Assembly: GCF_963169125.1 (NCBI RefSeq)
Contig: NC_084794.1
Span: 160,505,858-160,569,857, forward strand
DNA length: 64,000 nucleotides
Source of the DNA: Humulus lupulus
Lineage: Eukaryota; Streptophyta; Magnoliopsida; Rosales; Cannabaceae
Direction: 5' to 3'
Part shown: positions 1 through 11,040 of the stretch, piece by piece
Layout of the letters: the number at the start of each line of letters is the position of its first letter
Numbering within the stretch: position 1 is the first letter of the stretch
Program-made: the position numbers and the translations under genes
Notes under the pieces: model-generated
What the model was told of the DNA's origin: nothing
What the model saw: the letters and a program-made list of their open reading frames with translations, nothing else
The model's database searches: none

Positions 1-66
1 TAGACAACACAAAAATATCTAAAACACTTAAGTATTTTTACTTTATGTCATTAACATAAATTTGAT

Positions 67-250
67 GTGATTAAAGCTTAAATAAGTTTTCTATAACTTT
101 TTTCACTCTTATAAAGTTTTTTTTTAAAACAAAACACATAATAATTAAATTAAATGTGAGATTAAAGCTTAAATAAATTTTCTATTACCTTTTTCACTGT
201 TATAAAGTTTTATTTAAAAAAATAAAACACATAATAATTAAATTAAATGT
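67..250. repeat. Tandem duplication, about 91-bp unit, two copies
   Basis: The block starting GTGATTAAAGCTTAAATAA (67-157) recurs with a few mismatches at 158-250. Offset is 91 bases. Non-coding and AT-rich. Confidence 0.8.
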
Positions 251-270
251 TTCTCACATTTAATTTAATT
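236..270. repeat. Perfect 15-bp inverted repeat (hairpin)
   Basis: The left arm 236-250 (AATTAAATTAAATGT) is perfectly complementary to 256-270, with a 5-base loop. It lies at the end of the second copy of the 91-bp duplication. Function unknown. Confidence 0.8.
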
Positions 271-635
271 AGTTACACATTACAATTTAACCTAAGGTCT
301 TATGGAATAAAATTCCACAATTAGACAAAAATTTAAGCATTTAACACAAAATGCCCTAAAATTTCCATTTCCTCTTAGGTTTATTATATTTTACCAAAAT
401 TTAATTTTTATGAATGTATTTTATGCCCAAAATATATTTTCCAAAGTTTATCATTTTATTTTCTGAGATTTTTACCCGATTAGGGTTTTTGTGTCAGTCT
501 AAGACTGAAAGTCCTATCTTGACTTTTAATCACACAATTCATAATTTTGCAAGCAATAACTCATTGAATATATTATTTAAAATAATATTCTTAACTCAGG
601 AAAAACAACTCTGACCCGAAACGCAGGGTGTTACA

Positions 636-1630
636 TAGCTTTCCTTCCTTTTTCCTCAGGACGTGAGATGGAAACCCCAAGATTCTGTAATGACGGAAAC
701 TTGGTTCACGTCCATTCCATAATTCAAATGGTGTCTTGGAGACAACTTTAGATGGAACCACATTTAAAATGTCACACACAGTTTGAATTTCATGTCCCCA
801 TAAAGAAGTAGGTAGTGTTGAATAGGTTATCATACATCGAACCATTTCCATCAACGTGCGATTTTGACGCTCGACATCACCGTTTTGTTGCGGAGTCCTG
901 GGGCAGTAAGTTGAGACAATACTCCAAGTTCAATTAAATGATCTTGGAACTGATTAACCAAATATTCTCCACCCGTATAAGATTGCCAGATCTTTAACGT
1001 CTTACTTAATTGGTTTGTAGTAATTGCAAGGAATTCCTTAAACTTGTCAAAAGTTTCTAATTTCCATGGCATTAGGTTAAGACACGAGCATCTGGAGTAA
1101 TCCTAAATGAAAATGACGAAGTACTCATAACCACCCCTCACTTGAACATTTAGCAGTCCACATAAATCAGAATGAACTAACCCTAGATGTTCTTTGGCCC
1201 TTTCTCCTTTTGCAGAGAATGGACGCTTTGTCATTTTGCCTTCAAGACAAGATTCACAGATAAGTAGGTCACCCATAGTGAGTTCCCTCAAAGGCCCTTC
1301 CTTTGTTAGTCTTTGATTTGAATCCTATCATAGCTAATATGACCACGACGAAGATGCCAAAGGTACATCATGGTATCATTATCGACCTTTTGTCATTTAG
1401 CAGTCCTAGGATTAGCTTTCTTTAATAACTCATTATTAAGTTCGTAGGGTTCGTTTGGTGGCAAAATATAAATCCCATTCTTTAAACATCCAACATATAA
1501 TTCACATTCATTCAATGGAATTGATATATTAAAACTTGTGAAGGTTACAACAAAATGTTGTTGATGTAATAAAGAAAGAGAAATGAAATTAGGATTTTTA
1601 CAATTAGATACCTAGAATCTAAAGTATTTA
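636..1630 (-). pseudogene. Copia-type pol fragment (H2): gag-preintegrase and integrase remnant
   Basis: Read on the minus strand, three broken frames (1291-1103, 1072-851, 854-591) give copia integrase pieces in order. A zinc-binding remnant ends in CESCLEGKMTKRPF and is followed by HSDLCG, which holds the first catalytic Asp. Next come GGEYL and the C-terminal SKTPFELWNGREPS block typical of plant copia integrase. Upstream sequence to about 1630 still encodes the preintegrase segment. Frameshifts and a stop separate the pieces. LTR F cuts the fragment at 635/636. It cannot belong to copia H, because H keeps its own integrase at 62562-63988 and this fragment lies beyond H's 3' LTR. Confidence 0.85.
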
Positions 1631-2044
1631 TAAAAATACCTTCAACCAAATTATTTACACAAATACCAGTGCCACGTCAGCATACCATACCGAATTATGA
1701 AATTTTTTTGGAAATCCCGCTTCCTAAATTTTTTTGTTTTTTCTAGGTTGTAAAAAGTTACCTTTTGGTTGCTTACGATACCGATAAGATACCAATCACT
1801 CACTTTTTATTTTATTAAAAGGATTTTTTTAGATCATATTATTTCAGTACCTTTTGGTTACCTCCAAAACTCATTTGTATACATCTTAATATACCAATTA
1901 GTTATTTTTATGTTATATTATGGTATCTTATTATTTAAGACACATTTTGGTAACCTTTAAGCTTATTTTAGAAACTAATGAGTTGCAATATAGTATAATA
2001 AGTTACCAAATAGTTTATTAATAAAAATAAATTTAGTATACTAT
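1631..2044. other. AT-rich flank without a gene
   Basis: No credible coding sequence. The word TACCTTTTGGTTRC occurs near 1759 and 1850, and its reverse-complement form (TTTGGTAACC, TTACCAAA) near 1942 and 2010. This is a weak hint of a decayed inverted-repeat element. It is probably the flank, or upstream part of H2, into which copia H inserted. Confidence 0.5.
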
Positions 2045-2593
2045 TGTTAGGAAAATATAAGTTGCCTCAATGGAAATGGTAAAAAGACCTTTACAACTCT
2101 AAGAAAAATATACAAATGAACAAGAATTGATTAAATAAAGTTACAACTCTATAACAAAAGATACATATAAATATGGAAAATGGTAGAAGAAGATAATAAT
2201 GAAAAATACAACTCTATGACAAAATGATACAAATAAAGTAGAAGTAGTAGAATGAAAGATATAGATGAGATTACAACTCTAAAAAAAAATACAAGTAGAA
2301 GAGTAAATATAGAATATGAGAAGAAGATGAAAGCAATAGTAAAAGAACAAAACAACAAAAACAATGAACAAAGAACTCTCACTCACACAACCAAAGTGAA
2401 TAGTATTGGGGATCACCAACTAGAACAAGGTTTGAAGCCTTTGTCTAAAAGCTTATTTGCCCCTAACTCAAGCACTAAGGGAACTCTCACAATTTTGGAA
2501 ATAACTTTCTGGAATTATCAAGCCTCTAGGTGTTTTCTAGCCAAGTGCTCTAATAGATAGAAAAAATTGTGTCTTACAAGTGAGCAATAGACT
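2045..2593 (-). mobile_element. Copia H 3' LTR, distal part (split by element A)
   Basis: The piece starts TGTTAGG at 2045 and runs to the AGACT target duplication of element A. It continues after A at 16574-17231. Together about 1.2 kb, bounded on the minus strand by TGTTAT... and ...CTAACA and preceded by a good copia polypurine tract at 17232. The outer boundary at 2045 is inferred from the terminal dinucleotide and the inverted-repeat match only. Confidence 0.55.
2091..2280. repeat. Spaced direct repeats of TACAACTCT
   Basis: TACAACTCT occurs at 2092, 2142, 2207 and 2272, spaced 50-65 bases apart in purine-rich sequence inside the copia H LTR. Possibly decayed tandem repeats. Confidence 0.6.
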
Positions 2594-3333
2594 TGTTGAC
2601 GCGGTTCTTTGCCAACAGGTAATTATACGAATAAATGGGATGGATTATTGCTAATTGGTGAACCGTAATATGAAGATAACTATAGATGATCACTCCTTTC
2701 TTTTCAGGTGGTTAGAAGGTTAAAATCCCTCTAGTCCACCAGGCGATATTATTGATATCTCTTGACTATTTCTTATAGAGTGTTTCATTACAAAAATATG
2801 CCAACCCCTTGCACTACCCAGGGTCTCGATATTTATAGGAAGAAGATATCTGGGTTGGCAATGGGGTCATCCCGTGATCTCTTTATCCTTCACGTCATAT
2901 CTGTGACACTAATGATTAATTCCTAAACTTTGCAATGAAGTGTGGTCTAATCAATAGGTAAGGAGGGATAATGGGCCACATGGCCCAAATCAGGCGTGGG
3001 ATGCCTGAACATGTACATTTATATTGCGTGTCCGAGAATTCAGGAATAGAATAGACACGTGATGTCTAATAAATGCACATTTATATTGCGTGGTTGACTT
3101 TACAAGGGTTCAGATGTCAGATCTCTGTTGCATCACGAGCTTAATGTGGCACTAGCTCGTGACACTCATACTTCTGCTACATGATGCCTCTGTGTAGAAG
3201 TTAACTCTCTAATCAGCTCAAGCTGGACAGAAGGAGGCCCATAACACAGCTCCGGGTGGACGATCTACATGTGTTAGATCGAATTATGCCCTTTTTCTAG
3301 CTCGCCAATATGCATGGATATTTAGGCCGTACA
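2594..3333 (-). mobile_element. Element A 3' LTR
   Basis: 740 bp, TGTTGACGCGG...GGCCGTACA on the plus strand. Pairs with 15833-16573. On the minus strand a TATA-like CTATAAATA lies near 2829-2838, and a G-box CACGTG lies near 3055. Confidence 0.93.
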
Positions 3334-3352
3334 TTTGCCCCCAGGGCCCTGC
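3334..3352 (-). other. Element A 3' polypurine tract
   Basis: The minus strand reads ...GGGCCCTGGGGGCAAA directly before the 3' LTR, the expected place for the plus-strand primer. It is less clean than the tracts of B and D. Confidence 0.7.
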
Positions 3353-3602
3353 TCGTGACCTATGACATCATCCGTGGTCTTCACAGCGGGGGCTTTTAAG
3401 TATCCCTTTCGACTTTTCATGCCTCGCCCACTGCGTGGGCATCAGTCATGTGGAGCGCCGTGGTTGACGAGTGTTCAGTTTCCGAGAATTGCATTAAATT
3501 GCCTAGCCTGCTTTCGGCCGTTGTTTCGCCTCTCGAGTTATGACCCTCGTATCTCGCATTAATTTGATTGAATGGTCCCCGTTCCTTTATGCCTCTTACA
3601 AA

Positions 3603-3609
3603 TATATAG
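3603..3609 (+). promoter_or_regulatory. TATA-like box of element A antisense gene
   Basis: TATATAG upstream of a pyrimidine-rich leader, at the same relative position as TATA-like boxes in B, C and D. The likely 5'-UTR donor near 3820 reads ATAAGT instead of the GTAAGT seen in B, so splicing there may be lost. The matching acceptor TCGTTAG at 4351-4357 is intact. The stretch 3610-4365 is leader plus presumed intron, with no ORF. Confidence 0.5.
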
Positions 3610-4365
3610 GGTTGGCCATCTTCCATATTAGCCACCCTTCATTTGAAATTTTTTCCTCATTTTCTCTCCTTTTTAGTCTCAGAAGCTTCTCTTCTTCCAG
3701 TTATTGTTCTAGAGATTCCTACGCTCTCGCCATAAGAGTTTCTTCACCAGTCCAGCTTTAAAGACTCCACCAAGGCTTCGATTCCTACGCTTTTTGCGAC
3801 TTCCATATGGAAAATACACTATAAGTCCTCTGCCTGTTGCATGTTTTGATCTTTCTATTTTTCTGTTAGGTAAACCTCTTTCTTAGCCGCACACTGTAGG
3901 TTGTTTTTGGCTGGCTTTTGGTGCGTAGGTTTTGATCCTAGATATATCGACTATATGAGAACATGTCTAGGAACGTGATGTTTAGGACAACATAAATTCT
4001 GGGTAATTTTTCTGGGCAGCTTTTCTGGGTAGCTTTAGGGAATGCCTTTTTGGAAAAGGGAAGGTGAGAGGTTTCTAGGGTGCAAAACCGGGTAGCTTAG
4101 GGGTCACGCTTCCTAGGCGGTTTTGATTTTTAAAACTTTCCCTCCAAGGCAAGCATTATCCTGACCCTCCTGACACACAGATCCCGAGCAATCGGGGATC
4201 CGTTGGAAACGTGGGCGTGTGACCATGGCATTGCATGGCCTCACGCACCGCGGGCTGAGATTACCTCAACCCGTGTACGAAAATCACTTCTCGCGCTATA
4301 TTCCCTTTTCCATTTTTAGGTCGCCTATTTAAACTTTAATTCATTTTTGTTCGTTAGGCGACCAG

Positions 4366-7143
4366 ATGGGACCCAGAAAAAATGTACCCAAGAAGAGCAC
4401 GGCTGGCTCGTCATCCCAGCAGGCCAACAAGGGGAAAGGGATTGTTGTGGATTATCCCATCCCCCACTTCGGTCCCACAGTGGAGAAAGAGGTCGAGGTA
4501 GGACCTGATGCTTTCTTCGAGGAAGAGAGGATAGTATCGAAGATTACAACCCCAAGGGAGGGTCAACAAGATCCTACTGTCCCATAACATCGAAATCGGG
4601 ACAGGCGCTCTTGTTGCCCGACCTCCCCTCGAGGGCGAGAGAAGCTGCACGCCCCTCGACGAGGAGTTCTCGACTTGGAGTGACGAACACCTCAAGGTCG
4701 GGGCCTTCCTACCTCTAGACCAGTACTTCACAGATTTTCGGAATTACATGAAGCTGGCTCTCTTTCCAATTGCCCCCTAACTCCTACCCCTTGCTAGCGG
4801 GGCTGAGGTACCTCTTCCTGAGGCATGAGTGGGAGGTCTCAACCCCAGCGGACATCCTTTTTTTCTTCTGCCTCAAAGCCAGCCTGGATCAACGGGGTTG
4901 AGGCGATGGGTTCTACTATTTGACCTGTTTTCCCAACTCTCCCGCAGTCATCGAGCTGCCCAGCCACCCCAACAACTTCAAGGACCATTTCTTCATGTCG
5001 ACGGGGTTTCGCAACTGCGAGTACCACTACTTCAACCGTCCTTGTAAGTTCTCTCTATTCTCATCTCGCAAAATCACCACATTGCTTTATTTCTTTTCAT
5101 GCGTGTTGACTTAAACATCATCGTGCAGCTATTTTTGCGAGGATGGCCAAATCGGTGACCCTTGGGGGTCAATACGACACCTTGGCGAGGCTCCCACCAA
5201 GTGAAAAAGACTACCGCCAGCTCGTATTTGATGAGACGATGCTGGCGTGCAAGTTGATTTCTCCGGGCCAGACTCTGACCTTGAGGAGGTTGCGAGCCAT
5301 CCCAGTAGCTCGCGAGCTGGTGCCTGTCCCCGGTGGGGATGCTGCAGACAGTGAAGAGCAGGACAAGGAAGATGAGGTGCCACTCATGCGACGAAAGCGG
5401 GCTCTCGAGGTTGCTCAGGGCCTCTACATAGATCGGATTCAGTCCGGGGCAGCAGCCGGCCCCTCCGGCCATGGTAACCCATACCTGTTTAGGGATTTAG
5501 ACAGGGCTACCGCAGACCTCAGGCTAGCTAGGTTTAACCTAAGCCAGCTCGTACACCACCATCAAGATGACCCAAACCTTAACATAACCCTACTCCAGTG
5601 TGTAGATCAACTAGTGTTGCGCCATGATATGGGTCGCCCTAGGGGAACTGTAGTAGTAGACAACACCCTGGCTTTTAGGTTGGCCTTTTTTGAGGAGTAC
5701 GGAACCAACCTTAGGTTGTGACCCTCCCTTCTGGCAGGTGTAGTCTCCCCAAGGCTTAGGCAGTATGTAAACGAGTCCAGTCCTGAGTCGGATCCGGACC
5801 CAGAACCCCCTCTCATTCGCGAAGTTATAAACTTAGACTCCCCCATAGAAGCTCCGAGGCCGAAGGTCGTGGCACTAGATTCCTCCTCCAACTCAAAGGG
5901 TAGGACCTTTGCAATACATCTTTAGACTTCTCTTGTAATGAAGTAACCTTACATGTATACTAACGCTCCCTTCTTTTTTTTTGTTAGGCAAAGAGATGGC
6001 CCAACCCGGCGACAACGTCCTGCGGTCCATCTTCCAAGGGGGGAATCCTACCTCCGGATCGTCCGGACCACTGGTCAAGAAACCCCAGCTGACCAAGAAG
6101 ACTCCTCCTCCCGGGACCACCTCCAAGTCTCCCGCTAAGGGGAGGGGCCAGGTCCTTGCTACCGCAGAGAACATGCCCCCACCTCCCACGCGACCTCTGG
6201 TCCCTACTCGGGAACAGGAGGCACCAGCTGGAACCTCGCCAGCTCCCACTCCCACCGTGCGCATCCCGGTTAACACTCATGCCCTAGAGAAAATCCTCGA
6301 GGCCTTCCAAGGGATGGTTTATGAGACCGCGAGCTATACGGTGGATCATTACTACAACGCCACCCCCAAGGGACTTGCGGGAGATCGAGACGAGGAGCTC
6401 CGAGAATGTTATGGAGTCTTAATTGGGGATGACCCTCACGGTAAGTTTATTTAGTTAACTTTCTTTGTCTTCTTCTCAACACATGCTTCTTTGCTTGCTT
6501 TCCAGCATATGCCTTACTATCTATGTCTTTGCAGGCGGCTTTGGCTCTACACCCTAGCATAGCTCGGTCCAGGGCCAGGTTTGATGAGATCAGGGGTGAG
6601 TTTCAGACTGCTCAGGCTGCTCTTGCGTCTGCACAACAGCAAGAGCAAAATGCCAAGGCTGCCCTGATGGTTGCCAAAGAAAGCGAAAAGTTCGCGTAGG
6701 TCGCCTTGGCCGTTGCAAAGGCCAAACTGGAGGCGGCCAGGGCTAAGCAATTGGAGGCTGAGGCTGCACATGTCGCCTTGGCCGCTGCGAAGGTCGAGCT
6801 TTAGGAGGCCAAGGCTAAGTAGTTGGAGGCCGAGGCCGCCACCGTGGCAGAGAGGGCGTCTTCTAGCTCCTCCATGGAGGCCATGCTCTATCACTGCTGG
6901 GCCTTCAACCAGGATGGCAACTTCTCCTTCCTACCGCCTGAGGTGTGGGAGCCATTCCTCGAGAAGTTCAAGGTCCACCTTCAACAGGAGCCGCCCTCTG
7001 AGACTGGGGAGACTTCTGCAGCTGGTGAGCAGGAGGCCGAAGGGGTGGCTTCATTGGAGAATCCTGGGGGGCCTAGGACTTGTATTCTCTCTCTTCTTGT
7101 TTTTTTACTTGTAATCTTTTACGATGAGGTTTTTCTTCCTTGA
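4366..7143 (+). pseudogene. Element A antisense gene, multi-exon, Transposase_28-like, broken
   Basis: Runs opposite to pol, between integrase and 3' LTR. Exons inferred from GT-AG borders and alignment to element B: 4366-5043, 5129-5899, 5988-6440, 6535-7143. Exon 2 (the first coding exon) starts MGPRKNVPKKS and has the domain resembling the 'putative gypsy type transposon' family. Exon 3 holds RMAKSVTLGGQYDTLARLPP and an acidic and basic stretch. Exon 4 is Pro/Ser/Thr-rich and ends in ILEAFQGMVYETASY. Exon 5 is an Ala/Lys/Glu-rich coiled coil ending in YHCWAFNQDGNFSFLPP. Frameshifts near 4545 and 4750, a TGA near 4893 shared with element B, and stops at about 5719, 6698, 6802 and 6820 break it. 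Biochemical role unknown. Confidence 0.75.
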
Positions 7144-7179
7144 GACAGTTTATTTTTAATAGTGTTTGGTAAAAACTTA

Positions 7180-7890
7180 GTTTGCGTAAGTTTATTGACT
7201 TTTTCTTCGAAACTACAAAGCACTGCCAGTCAATTTTAACAAACTTCTAAGCTTTTCGGACCTGGTTACATCCAGGACAGTTAATTTTAAAAACTTATTC
7301 CGCGTTAATTGTTATGGATACCTCGTGCTTTTTAAGAAAAACATTGATTAACCAATTTGAATCAACTTCTAAGTTTTGGGACCTGGTTGTATCTAGGACA
7401 TATTTGATTTTAAAAACTTAGTTCGCGCTAACTTTATCGACACCTCGTGCTCTTTAGGAAAAACACTGGTTAGTCAATTTAACTAACTTCTAAGTTTTTA
7501 GGACCTGGTTACATCCAGGACGATTAACTTTAAAAACTTAGTCCACGTTAATTGTTATTGATACCTCGTGCTTCTTAAGAAAAACATCGATTAACCAATT
7601 TGAATCAACTTCTAAGTTTTTAGGACCCGGTTACATCCAGGACAGTTAACTTTAAAACACTTAGTCCGGGTTAATTGTTATTGATACCTCGTGCTTCTTA
7701 AGAAAAACATCTATTTACCAATTTGAATCAACTTCTAAGTTTTTAGGACCCGGTTACATCCAGGACAGTTAATTTTAAAAACTTAGTCCGCGTTAATTGT
7801 TATTGATACCTCGTGATTCTTAAGAAAAACATCGATTAACCAATTTGAATCAACTTCTAAGTTTTAGGACCTGGTTGTATCCAGGACACC
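7180..7890. repeat. Element A tandem repeat, about 122-bp unit, about six copies
   Basis: The motif ACCYGGTTRYATCCAGGAC recurs near 7260, 7381, 7503, 7625, 7748 and 7869. Each unit contains AACTTAGTCCGCGTTAATTG and CAACTTCTAAGTTTT. It lies between the antisense gene and integrase. The reverse complement resembles the 119-bp repeat of element B, so the block is inherited. Non-coding. Confidence 0.9.
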
Positions 7891-7907
7891 TGGTTGTATC
7901 CAAGACA

Positions 7908-7924
7908 TATGCCCCCCAAGTAAT
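7908..7924 (-). other. Element A internal polypurine tract
   Basis: The minus strand reads TTACTTGGGGGGCATATG, close to the real 3' PPTs of elements B and D, but it lies about 140 bases downstream of integrase and 4.6 kb from the 3' LTR. Confidence 0.6.
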
Positions 7925-8065
7925 CAGAAAGAGATCTTTCTTGGTTACTTGGAACACGCTATTCTAACACTACTCGCACATAGAAACATACAACGATATG
8001 CAAAAGTACTTCTCATTTTTTAATAAAACAAGGCAGCTTTCATTATTAAGCCTTACAAAGTACAA

Positions 8066-9260
8066 CTATTGATAATATTTCTTTAGGTGTATGGCGTTCC
8101 ATGTCCATGGGACTGCTTCACCATTAGGTCGAGCTAATTTAAAGGTCCCTTCCTTCACAACCTCTATTATCTGATAGGGTCCTTCCCAGTTTGGTCCCAA
8201 AACTCCGTCCTTGGGATCCTTATCGGCTAAGAAGACTCTTCGTAGCACCAGGTTGCCTAAGTTAAAGATGCGTCTCTTGACTTTTGAGTCAAAATAACGA
8301 GTGACCTTTTGTTGATAATGCGCGAGCTGCAGCTGCAAAGCTTCTCGTTTTTCGTCAACTAGGTCGAGGGACGTGCTGAGCAATTTGTCATTCTGGTCAT
8401 GGTCAAATGCCCGGACTCTATGTGAGGCTATCTTTGTTTCGACAGGAAGGACATCCTCGCTCCCGAAAGTCAGGGAGAAAGGAGTGTGACCCGTCGAAGT
8501 TGGGTGCGAGGTCCGGTACGCCCACAGCACCTGGGGGAGCTGTTCAGGCCAAACTCCCTTGGCTTCATCCAACCTCTTCTTAAGGCTTGCCTTTAGTTTC
8601 TTATTCACTGCCTTGACCTGTCCATTATCCTGGGGGTAGGCCATGGAGGAAAAGCTTTTAATTGTCCCGTGCCTCTTGCCAATTTCGGTGAAGAGGTCGT
8701 TATCGAACTGGGTTCTGTTATCCGACACGATCTTCTTTGGCAGCCCGAATCGGCAGACAATATTCTTAACCACAAAGTCGAGGACCCTCTTTGATGTAAT
8801 CGTCACCAGGGGCTCCACTTCTGCCCATTTGGTGAAGTAGCCAATAGCCACCACCGCCTAGCGAACCCCTCCTTTTCCCGTGGGCAGAGCACCAAGTAAA
8901 TCAATTCCCCAGACTGTGAACGACCACGGGGACGAGATCATCTTCAGTTCGACTGGGGGGGCCCGGGCGACGGTGGCGAACCGCTGGCACTTGTCGCACT
9001 TTTGGACATAGGAAATCGAATCTTTCGACAGAGTAGGCCAATAATATCCTTGCCTTAATATCTTCAAGGCCAGGTTTTTCCCCCCTGCGTGATCTCCACA
9101 AAATCCCTCATGGATCTCCCGCAGGATAGTTTCCGCTTCGCCTGACAGAACACACCGAAGAAGAGGTAAAGAAAAACCACATCGGTACAACGTCCCATCT
9201 ACCATTGTATACCTCGGAGCTTGGTAAAGTACCCTTCTCGCGTCATTTCGCTCTTCATGT
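8066..9260 (-). pseudogene. Element A integrase, catalytic residues lost
   Basis: Integrase would insert the cDNA into chromosomes. Visible in order: the HHCC zinc-binding segment (IHEGFCGDH ... CDKCQRF); the core with KKIVSDNRTQFD and AYPQDNGQVKAVNKK; and a C-terminal LGPNWEGPYQIIEV block ending near NAIHLKKYYQ. The first catalytic Asp is Gly (AIGYFTKW, codon 8840-8842). The expected Glu of the GQxE motif is Lys (codon 8612-8614). An in-frame TAG at 8855-8857 splits the frame. Only the second Asp of the D,D,E triad remains. Confidence 0.92.
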
Positions 9261-9389
9261 AACTTTCCTGTTGTGAGGTACTTGACTATGGGAGTCATCC
9301 AGGTCGGCCTGGCGTTGATAATTTCGACCTCCCTTCCGGCCTCCTCTATGCTTGGCCTTTCCAAGAATTCCACTGGTACCAGGCCCAAG

Positions 9390-9805
9390 GTTTTGGCCTC
9401 CCCGGAGGTGGCGAGCTTTGCTAAGGCGTCAGCATTGGCATTCTGCTCCCAAGGTATCTGTTCAACTAGGCTGTGCTTAAATGCGGATAGCTCTGTCTTT
9501 ACCTTGGCTAGGGAGGCCGCCATCTTGGTTCCCCGTGCTTTGTATTCTCCTAAAACTTGGTTTACCACGAGCTGGGAATTGCTATAGCACTGGATGGAGC
9601 TGGCCTTCAGCTCCTGGACCACCCTTAGCCCAGCCAATAAAGCTTTGTATTCGACCTCGTTGTTGGATGCTTCGAATGTGAATCGCAATGTGGAGTGGAA
9701 ACGATGTCCCTTCGGGGATATTGAAATGACTCCAGCTCCGGATCCGTTCTCGTTAGACGAACCGTCCACAAAGACTTTCCACGAGGCTCTTACCGGTTCT
9801 TCCAC
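9390..9805 (-). pseudogene. Element A second (archaeal-type) RNase H domain
   Basis: WKVFVDGSSNENGSGAG followed by SNNEVEYKALLAGL and NADALAKLA matches the extra RNase H that marks the Tat lineage. In the conserved SDSQL motif the Asp is Asn (codon 9578-9580), so activity is doubtful. It lies directly upstream of integrase in the same reading frame, but a frameshift separates it from RT. Confidence 0.85.
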
Positions 9806-10240
9806 TGGTTCCTCTTGGAATCCCGTGCATTCTGCTACGAAATTAGCTAGAGCTTGGATTTTGATCGCATTTCATGGAACGTACAGTATCTCAAATTGGC
9901 TAAGCTCGATAGCCCACTTCAAAAGATGCCCCGATGCCTCAGGTTTCTGCAAAACTTGCCTTAAAGGTTGATCGGTTATGATGTGGATTGAATGGGACTG
10001 GAAGTATAGCTTGAGCTTTCTGGAGGCCGTGATAGGAAGAAGGCCATCTTTTCCATCGTCGGATATCTAGACTCGGCTCAAAGAAGCCTCTTGCTAATGT
10101 AGTAGACTGGCTTCTGAGACCGGTCCTCCTCACGAACCAGCACGGCACTGGCTGCATCTTCCGTTACAACTAGGTAAAGAAAAATAGGCTCTCCTGCTAT
10201 TGGTTTAGATAACACGGGTGGCTCAACTAAGTGTGCTTTT
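9806..10240 (-). pseudogene. Element A first RNase H domain (gypsy type)
   Basis: Contains FLYLVVTEDAASAVLVREED and QKPVYYISKRLL, the standard gypsy RNase H start. It then passes in broken frames through sequence encoding the TDQPLRQVLQKPEASG block (about 9940-9975, as in element B). Stops and a frameshift interrupt it between 10078 and 9806. Confidence 0.8.
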
Positions 10241-11037
10241 AGGTCGAGGAAAGCACGCTCACACTCAACGGTCCACTCAAATTTTTTATTTCCTCGGAGC
10301 AGGTTATAGAATGGCAAACACTTGTCAGTCGATTTGGAAATGAACCGATTAAGGGCTGCCACCCTTCCTGTCAGACTTTGGACGTATTTTTGTGACCGGG
10401 ATGAGGGAATTTCGAGTAGTGACCTGATTTTATCGAGGTTTGCCTCTATTCCTCTGGTGTTGACTATGAAACCTAGAAATTTTCCTGACGCAACCCCGAA
10501 GGTACATTTTTGGGGATTCAGCCTCATGTCGTACTGTCTTAAAATCTTAAAGCACTCCTTCAGGTCGGTGACATGGTTATCGGCAATTTTTGACTTGACC
10601 AACATGTCGTCAACGTACACTTCCATGTTTTTCCCGATCTAATTAGCAAACATTCTGTTGACCAATCTCTGATACGTAGCTCCTGCATTCTTCAGCCCGA
10701 AGGGCATGACCTTGTAACAATAAATGTTAGTTGGGGTCATGAAGCTAGTGTGTTCCTGGTCCGCAAGATTCATGGCGATCTGGTTATAGCCTGAGTATGC
10801 ACCCATAAAGGACATGAGCTCATGCCCTGCAGTGGCATCCACCAATTGGTCAATTCTCGGCAAGGGGAAGCAATCTTTGGGGCAAGCTTTATTCAGATCG
10901 AAAAAGTCGATGTAGGTCTGCCACTTCCCATTGGGTTTCGGGACCAAAATAGGATTGGCGACCCATATTGGGTATTTTTCCTTGTGAATAAAATCGCACC
11001 TTAGGAGCTGAGCTACTTCCTCTTCTAAGGCCTTAGC
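10241..11037 (-). pseudogene. Element A reverse transcriptase, motif A Asp lost
   Basis: RT copies the element RNA to DNA. VPKPNGKWQTYIDF, DLNKACPKDCFPLPRIDQL, MPFGLKNAGATYQRLVNRMF and YVDDMLVKSK are in order. YVDD is intact. The motif A aspartate (FMDAYSGY in B and D) is Gly here (FMGAYSGY, codon 10801-10803), so RT is probably inactive. A TAG near 10637 follows VNRMFAN. A TGA at 11038-11040 separates RT from the protease region (see findings). Confidence 0.9.
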
Positions 11038-11040
11038 TCA

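Larger units (their letters stand above)
1..635. mobile_element. Right end of an LTR (element F), truncated by the window edge
   Basis: AT-rich non-coding sequence ending in GGGTGTTACA at 635, the kind of terminus seen on plant LTRs. Just beyond it, copia integrase coding sequence starts abruptly (minus strand), so F appears to have inserted into copia fragment H2. The left end lies outside the window, so neither the target duplication nor solo versus full-length status can be judged. The sequence differs from the other solo LTRs here beyond the terminal bases. The short reading frame at 414-614 looks spurious. Confidence 0.5.
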
